64,000 nt of DNA from Dactylonectria macrodidyma. Its lineage: Eukaryota > Ascomycota > Sordariomycetes > Hypocreales > Nectriaceae. Within the stretch, counting starts at the first letter, position 1. Every line of letters begins with the position of its first letter. A program made the translations under genes and the position numbers. The notes below the pieces were generated by a model. That model saw nothing but the letters and a program-made list of their open reading frames with translations, was not told the origin of the DNA and did no database searches. Location of the stretch: positions 5,438,501-5,502,500 of the forward strand of contig JAGMUV010000002.1 in NCBI GenBank assembly GCA_020744425.1. The letters are read 5' to 3'. This document shows positions 58,800-64,000 of this stretch, one piece after another.

Positions 58800-61500
58800 A
58801 GCTCTAGGCTGTACGGTCCTTTCTGCTGTTGGTCCTGTTAGTAACGGAAGAAATGCCAGGGGTTTCGTTAGAAGCGGCCTGAGTTGCGGTTTCTGTCTCG
58901 TGGGTCATCCCTTGGCGTTGCTTCTTCTTGCTCTGAGGATGAATTCTCTTATTACTACGGTTGCTTTTAGTAGTCTGGTTCTCGATTTCCGTCCGGCTGG
59001 TTATTGCGGTTATCTTGCTTATTGTTTACGTAGTATGGAGGGTTATGATCGTCCTACTAGCAGCTCTGCTAGTAGGGCCGTCTCTTCTGTTAGTATAGCG
59101 GCTAGTTCTGACTCTATTGTGGGCGTCCTTGCTCGCCTCGGTCCTGGTTACTGTATTCTTAGTACCTTAGTAGGTATCTTCGATCTTGGTCATTCTATTC
59201 TTAATGAGCGTCGGGTCCTTCTGCTTTGCTATCGGATTTGTCTTCTCTTTCGTTTCTATAGCCTATAAACGCTTTCTGGGCTGTGCGTATATTTAATTTA
59301 GATATAGTTTTCAGTTTGAGGTTATTCGCTTTCTTTTCAGCATTGATTTTATTCTGAAGATTGCGTTTTTTATTATTAAGGTACGAAAGGTAGTCTGCCC
59401 GGCTTATCCTTTCTTTTAGTAAGTCCGCAATAGCCTTAAGTTCAGCGTCTAGGTAGGTATAAATAGTGAGTAGTAGTTAGTAATTAGTCATTCTTTTAAG
59501 AGTTCGTTCCTTAGTAAAGACTATGCTAGCGAAATTGTGTATATGCTTATTGCTTATAATATCCTCCTTAGTGAATTTGGCTTTTATTAACTATTTAAGC
59601 GTATTATCTTATTATATACTAAATTCCTTACATACTATGTTAAGAAATAGGTCTTTATTAGAAGTTAGCCTTTCTTAGTCTTTATTATTAAGCTGATTAG
59701 AGTATTATATTAATACTAACCCTCGAAGGTTGTTTTTAAGTCCTTTTAAGATGGCTTCGTACTTATAAGGGTTAATTGGATCCTAGTAAGTATTAACTGT
59801 ATCTATCTATAATTTCACATTACGAAAGATAATTTGCTTTCTATTATAGTAAGTATCCCCTTAACTGCTTATATTACTTTTAACCCTATTAGGCCAGAAT
59901 AGACCTAAATGCTGAATGTTATAGTCCCTCCTGCTCAGGTGCCTATTACTAGCTGTGAATACTGCTATTATTACTAGCGTTTGAGATGCTTGTCTTACTA
60001 TAAGGTTAGCTAAGAATAGCTTATAACTTCTTTAGCTCCTTGCTTCTATCATTTTATAAGTATTATCCAGTAGGTTATTGAATTCTTCTTTCTAACCGTA
60101 AGGAGGCTTATATAAGCCTCTAATCTTAGTATATAAGTAGTAACCTAGGGTTACTCTATAAGATTTGCTTAGTATGGGTTTTTATACTAACTAGTTATAA
60201 TAATTTAGCACTATATGGGTTAGATTTAACTATATTCTTATTCAGTCTGCCTTCATAGGGTTCTTATTATAATGATCCGGTCAGTTTGTAAATAAGGTGG
60301 CTTTATTAATTGCACTATCTATTTAGATAGTAATATTATTAAACCGTATTATAAGGATGTTAATATTTCCTAAGACCTCTATTAGGCACTCCTCTAGATT
60401 CTTAAAGCCGTTTTATATAGAATCAAACTGGGCTAATATCCTTCTAAAGTCCTTTGCTATAGTGTTGATTTTAGCATTAGTGCTGTTTATTCTGTTAGCA
60501 AGGGCTATTATTATGTCTTAAAGCTCGCTTATCCCCTATGGTTTGCGTTAGTAGTTTCCTCTGTTATTTTCGAAAGTGGAGGATCTTCGATGCTAAGCGT
60601 GGGCTCGCTCTGCTAGGGTTGGCGACTGCTTCGCTTCTTTGATGGCGTCCTCGTCCGTTCTGCTGTAGGAAATGACTTTATTATAGCGGCTTCTGCCTTC
60701 CTGTCTCTATAACGGTCTGATCGTTCTGCTAGATCCTGACTCTTGCGATCCTGACCCTCTTGGCGGTGCCTCCTGCTTATACACCGGTTCTGCTGTCTGG
60801 GAGATTTGGCCTAATGTCAACAGACTAAATCGTATGTTACTAGTAGGAGCTCTTAACATCCTTGATAATGGTTCTCCGTACTGGGTAGTCGTTTTTTAGA
60901 AGATTTTTCTTAGCCTTGGGTTGGAGATACTATCATCCGTCAGTAGCGTGTAGCCTAATTGCGCTGCTGCCGAGTAGCTTCTGACCCCTAGTCCTATTAG
61001 GGGCTGTTTTCCTTTTTTAGGGGGTCTTCTTAGCCTATTCTTAGTTATTGCTAGTACTATAGCTTCTGACCGGGTAGCTGGGAAGTTTTTAGGGTCTTTA
61101 AGATCCCTGTATTTAAAGAGGTCTTCGTTTTCTATCATTATTACCGTTTCTGACTCTAAGGAGGTGTAAAGTGGCTCTAGGCCCAGTAGATTTACGAGAA
61201 GTTATAGTTCTCTCGCTCTCTTAAGGATCCTTTCCGTTATCTTCTAGGCTTCCTTTATTTAGTATGGGTTAATAGAATTCTAGTTAGAAGGGGGTTCTTC
61301 GTCTTATAGCTTATCGAGTCTGACCGGGTCACTATATTTATTAAGTATATAGTAATAAAGTTCTATAAGGTCTAGAAATCTATTGGATTTTACTAAGAAG
61401 GTTTATCTGACCTTAGTATTTTCATCCCTAAGGAGGAAGCTTCTAACTCTCTTTATAGTAAGTAAATCTCCTAAGGTGATTAGTTTAGGGATTTTAAGCT
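58800..61500 (-). pseudogene. Gypsy gag region
   Basis: Long minus-strand frame with several stops. The best intact piece is 60896-61138 (80 residues, including DPKNFPATRSEAIVLAI), followed by an Arg/Ser/Pro-rich part and a helical capsid-like part around 59500-60500. I did not find an intact CCHC knuckle. The plus-strand open frame at 58900-59268 is a shadow of this region. Confidence 0.55.
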
Positions 61501-61675
61501 TTTCCCGCAGTTATTCGGTTTTATCTATAGGATTTGAACTTCTTTACTAAGAGTGCTTCTATAAGAGCTGCTTTTAGTAAGATTTCTATTAGTTTTAGTA
61601 TACTATTTTAAATTATATTTCTAGTATCTTATAGAAGGGGTTAGCGTAATATAAGAACTAGTAATTATTACTACT

Positions 61676-61919
61676 TATTATAGTTCTCTTAATATCTGAC
61701 TTAAGGGATGTTATTATTAATAGCTATACTATTAGATATGCTTATTATTATGTTTTATACTATTATAGTTCCTTTACCTTAGTAATTAGTACTTAGTAAT
61801 CTGGTTCTATATATTATATATAAAGTCTTAATTATCTCCTCTAACTTCTAGAGTAGAAGATTTGACTATAAGTATATCATTTCTACTAGTGGGAACCTGG
61901 TCCCGACCTATCTATAATA
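61676..61919 (-). repeat. 5' LTR of the 11.5-kb Gypsy (244 bp)
   Basis: Direct partner of 50421-50664, followed by the TATAA duplication at 61920-61924. Confidence 0.85.
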
Positions 61920-62989
61920 TATAACTTCTTATTCTAAAAAGAAGATCTTAATAGTAAGAAAAGCAGCTATAATTCTATACTTTAGAAATATATATATACC
62001 TATCTAGCTATATATAATACCTTCTTTAATAATTATAGTTCTATTTATTCTAAAGATACTATTTATTAGAGCTAGTAGACTTATATTTAATTATTTAATT
62101 AATTAAGAATAACTTATAATCTATCTTAATTTAAGTAATATTTACTTAATTACTCTTATTATAAGAGTAGTTAAATATAATATATTATACTTAGAAAGGC
62201 AAGGTATAGAGTATTAATACTATTTATAATTAATTCTCTAATAGTTTATAAGCTAAATAACTTCTTATTAAAGGATAATAATATCTTTAAAAAGAGTTAG
62301 ATATTTTTTTAAGAAGACTTTATTAAAGTTATTTAAATCTTTACTATTAGTATAATTACTTAATATACTAATATTATTATTAATATATAAGAAGAATTAG
62401 AATGCTTAAAACATTCTATTAAAAAAAAGAAATTAAAGAAAAGTCAGCCTTTTAATAAAGATACTTAGTATATTAAGATAAATACTCTTTATAAATAAAA
62501 AGGCATTAAAATCTACTTAATTAATAACTTACTATCTAATGGTTTAGTATTAAAGGGCGACCCTTATTAGAAATTAAAGAAGATAGTAAAGATTGCTTTT
62601 TAAATAGAAAAAGAAGGTAAGTATTCTGACTTCTTTATATTTAAATTCTCTATTCTAAAGAAAGGAAGTTAGTTAATAAAGGAATAGTTAGTAGAAATAG
62701 TTAATTAAATGAATAAAACTTTATTTAAAGAAGAATAAGATATATTTATTATTATTTTATATAATAAGGAGGCTATACTAGCTTAGAATTTTAAAGATTA
62801 TAAAAGAGTTAATTTAATAGTTACTTTACTATAAGTTATTAAGATTATCTTTTATAAAGCTTAGTAAGTAAGTAGTATTCCTATTCTTTTAGGACTATAT
62901 TAAAAGGTTATTAACTTACTTTATTAGTAATTTAAAAGAAGTATTTTAAAAGAAGGTTATAGCTTTTATAAAAACCTCTTTATATTTAT

Positions 62990-63980
62990 TATAAAAAAGG
63001 ATAATAAAATTTAGTTAATTAATTTAATTATTAAAATAAACTATATTACTATTTATAATAATTTAAGCCCTTTAAGTATTAAGGAGTTCTTAGTAAATAT
63101 AATAATATATTAAATATTATTACTTTTAGACTTCTTCTTAAGATATAATTAAGTCAGTCTAGCTAAAGAGAGTAAGGATTTAATTATTTTTATAATATTA
63201 TTAGGCTTACTAAGGATATATATATTATTATAAGAAGTAACTAACTCTATAGCCTAATTTATAAAGATTATTACTTATATCTTATTTAACTTAATATTAA
63301 ATATTTATATAGCTTTCTTTAATAATATAATAATAAAAGGACTTATTATAACTTATAATAATAAAGAAGCTAATTTAAGAGTCAGATAGTATATTAAAGA
63401 GTATTTAATTAACTTAGATTAGATCCTATTAAATATTAAACTAGCTAGATATACTATTTTTATATTAAAATTATAGTTTTATAAATAAACTGCTCTAATA
63501 GTTAAGTATCTTTATAGTACTTATAGGAGATTATTAAAAGAGGCTAAAGTTATTAAAATTACTAAGTAGACTTATTATAACTTAGATATAGAAGTTAGAG
63601 CATTCTTAGGAATTACTAGTTATTATAGAATATAGGTTATTAAATATATAATTATTATAAAGCTATTAATAAGTTTACTAAAGAAAGATACTAAATTTAT
63701 TTAAAGTAATTTATAAGCTAAGGCTATATAAATACTAAAAGATAAATTATTATTAGTACTTATCTTAATTACTTTAAACCTATTTCCTAATTATAAGGAG
63801 ATTATTCTTATAGTTAATATTAGTCTATTAGGTTAGGATTATATTCTTATATAAGTAGTAAATAGTAAATACTATTTAATAAGATTTAAATCTAGTATAT
63901 AGACTTAGAGTAAATATAATTATAATACTATAAAAAGAGAATACTAAAGCATTCTACTTTTAATTAAATAGTTATATATA
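62990..63980 (+). pseudogene. Reverse transcriptase/RNase H part of the split Gypsy
   Basis: Plus frame with Gypsy RT order: LINLIIKINY, LLLDFFLRYN (expected DxxxGY), LLGLLRIY, FFNNIIIKG at the catalytic box, then VRAFLGITSYYRI. It is full of TAA and TAG at Gln positions. The element continues past the window edge. Confidence 0.75.
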
Positions 63981-64000
63981 TATTTATATAGAATTTACTT

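Larger units (their letters stand above)
50421..61919 (-). mobile_element. Complete 11.5-kb Gypsy chromovirus
   Basis: Two 244-bp LTRs (50421-50664, 61676-61919) with TGTTATAG/CTATAATA ends and the perfect target duplication TATAA on both sides. Pol is on the minus strand in Ty3/Gypsy order: aspartic protease YLDIGTSAIL near 58455-58482, reverse transcriptase KGRVIINLRPLN and VIPDCYPLL near 57215-57330, YINNIIIFS near 56985-57035, integrase SLDFITNL near 55520 with NNRDPKFI near 55315 and YYSQTNRTVERRNQ, then a chromodomain-like KGYLVKDNS...VLENASKLV near 54430-54600. Gag fills about 58800-61500. A further 3.6 kb follows pol before the 3' LTR. RIP is milder than in the neighbours, but stops are everywhere. 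Confidence 0.88.
32045..64000. repeat. RIP-degraded A+T-rich block 2 (nested retroelements)
   Basis: From the middle of the Copia fragment to the right edge of the window the sequence is A+T-rich and depleted of CpA/TpG, with a milder stretch from 50421 to 61919. No host gene survives. Individual elements are entered separately. 32575-32742 is a diverged piece resembling the 532-bp LTR family at 38766-45486. Confidence 0.85.
45488..64000 (+). mobile_element. Gypsy retrotransposon, split by two later insertions and running off the window
   Basis: An LTR of the family seen at 17200 and 19265 starts at about 45488 (TATATTAGGGCTGAGAGCC) and reaches about 46010. The internal region on the plus strand runs 46010-49150, 50282-50420 and 61925-64000, interrupted by the insertions at 49151-50272 and 50421-61919. 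Near 62990-63980 the plus frame reads as a Ty3/Gypsy reverse transcriptase: LINLIIKINYITIYNN, LLLDFFLRYN, LLGLLRIY, FFNNIIIKG at the YxDD position and VRAFLGITSYYRI at the start of RNase H. Both catalytic Asp are now Asn. Integrase and the 3' LTR lie beyond the window. Confidence 0.75.

Noticed and set aside
58900..59268. Plus-strand 122-residue open frame
   Set aside because: It lies antisense to the gag region of the minus-strand Gypsy and has no motif.
6690..64000. CRISPR-like or prokaryotic features in the repeats
   Set aside because: The tandem arrays have no spacer structure, and the window is clearly eukaryotic.

Overview
The window looks like a piece of a filamentous ascomycete (Pezizomycotina) genome. 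Introns are short (56-104 nt) with GTRNGT donors and CTAAC/CTGAC-like branch sites. One gene encodes a fungal RIC8-type G-protein chaperone/GEF and another a fungal DUF7730 protein. Long A+T-rich blocks are full of decayed transposons whose mutations are almost all C-to-T in CpA context (or G-to-A in TpG), the signature of repeat-induced point mutation (RIP). I could not compute GC or run searches; everything comes from reading the sequence, and coordinates of decayed elements are mostly good to a few bases only where both LTR ends were matched.

Layout. 1-6690 is a normal gene-bearing segment: a secreted alpha/beta hydrolase (+), a broken medium-chain reductase pseudogene (+), a five-exon RIC8 homologue (-) and a two-exon membrane-anchored DUF7730 gene (-). 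6690-19900 is RIP block 1. It holds a complete 5.7 kb Copia element with a 5-bp target duplication (9205-14886, minus), a 165-bp un-RIPed solo-LTR-like island, a pair of Gypsy-type LTR copies 2 kb apart, and a roughly 180-bp satellite between them. 19900-31090 is a second gene island with a large SF1 (UPF1-like) helicase carrying an N-terminal coiled coil and C-terminal CCHC knuckles, broken by two in-frame TAG codons (+), and a trypsin-like serine protease (-). The two genes converge and are flanked by about 215-bp inverted repeats lying upstream of each.

31095-64000 is RIP block 2, a nest of retroelements. It begins with a Copia 3' end (LTR plus RNase H, minus) that contains a perfect 351-bp TRIM with a 5-bp duplication. 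Next are a 5.8 kb LTR element of unknown class holding a 1.06 kb unclassified insert, and a complex Copia cluster with four 532-bp LTRs, one of them inverted. Last is a Gypsy element running off the right edge, itself split by a 1.12 kb insert and by a complete 11.5 kb Gypsy chromovirus (50421-61919, minus) with 244-bp LTRs, TATAA duplications and an extra reading frame downstream of pol.

How it fits together: the host genes in the left island look ordinary. The helicase-protease island between two RIP blocks looks like accessory DNA. The most unusual signals are the repeat-flanked helicase/protease pair, the extra 3' frame of the 11.5 kb Gypsy, the TRIM whose LTR differences are all RIP-type, and the Copia cluster with inverted and tandem LTRs.
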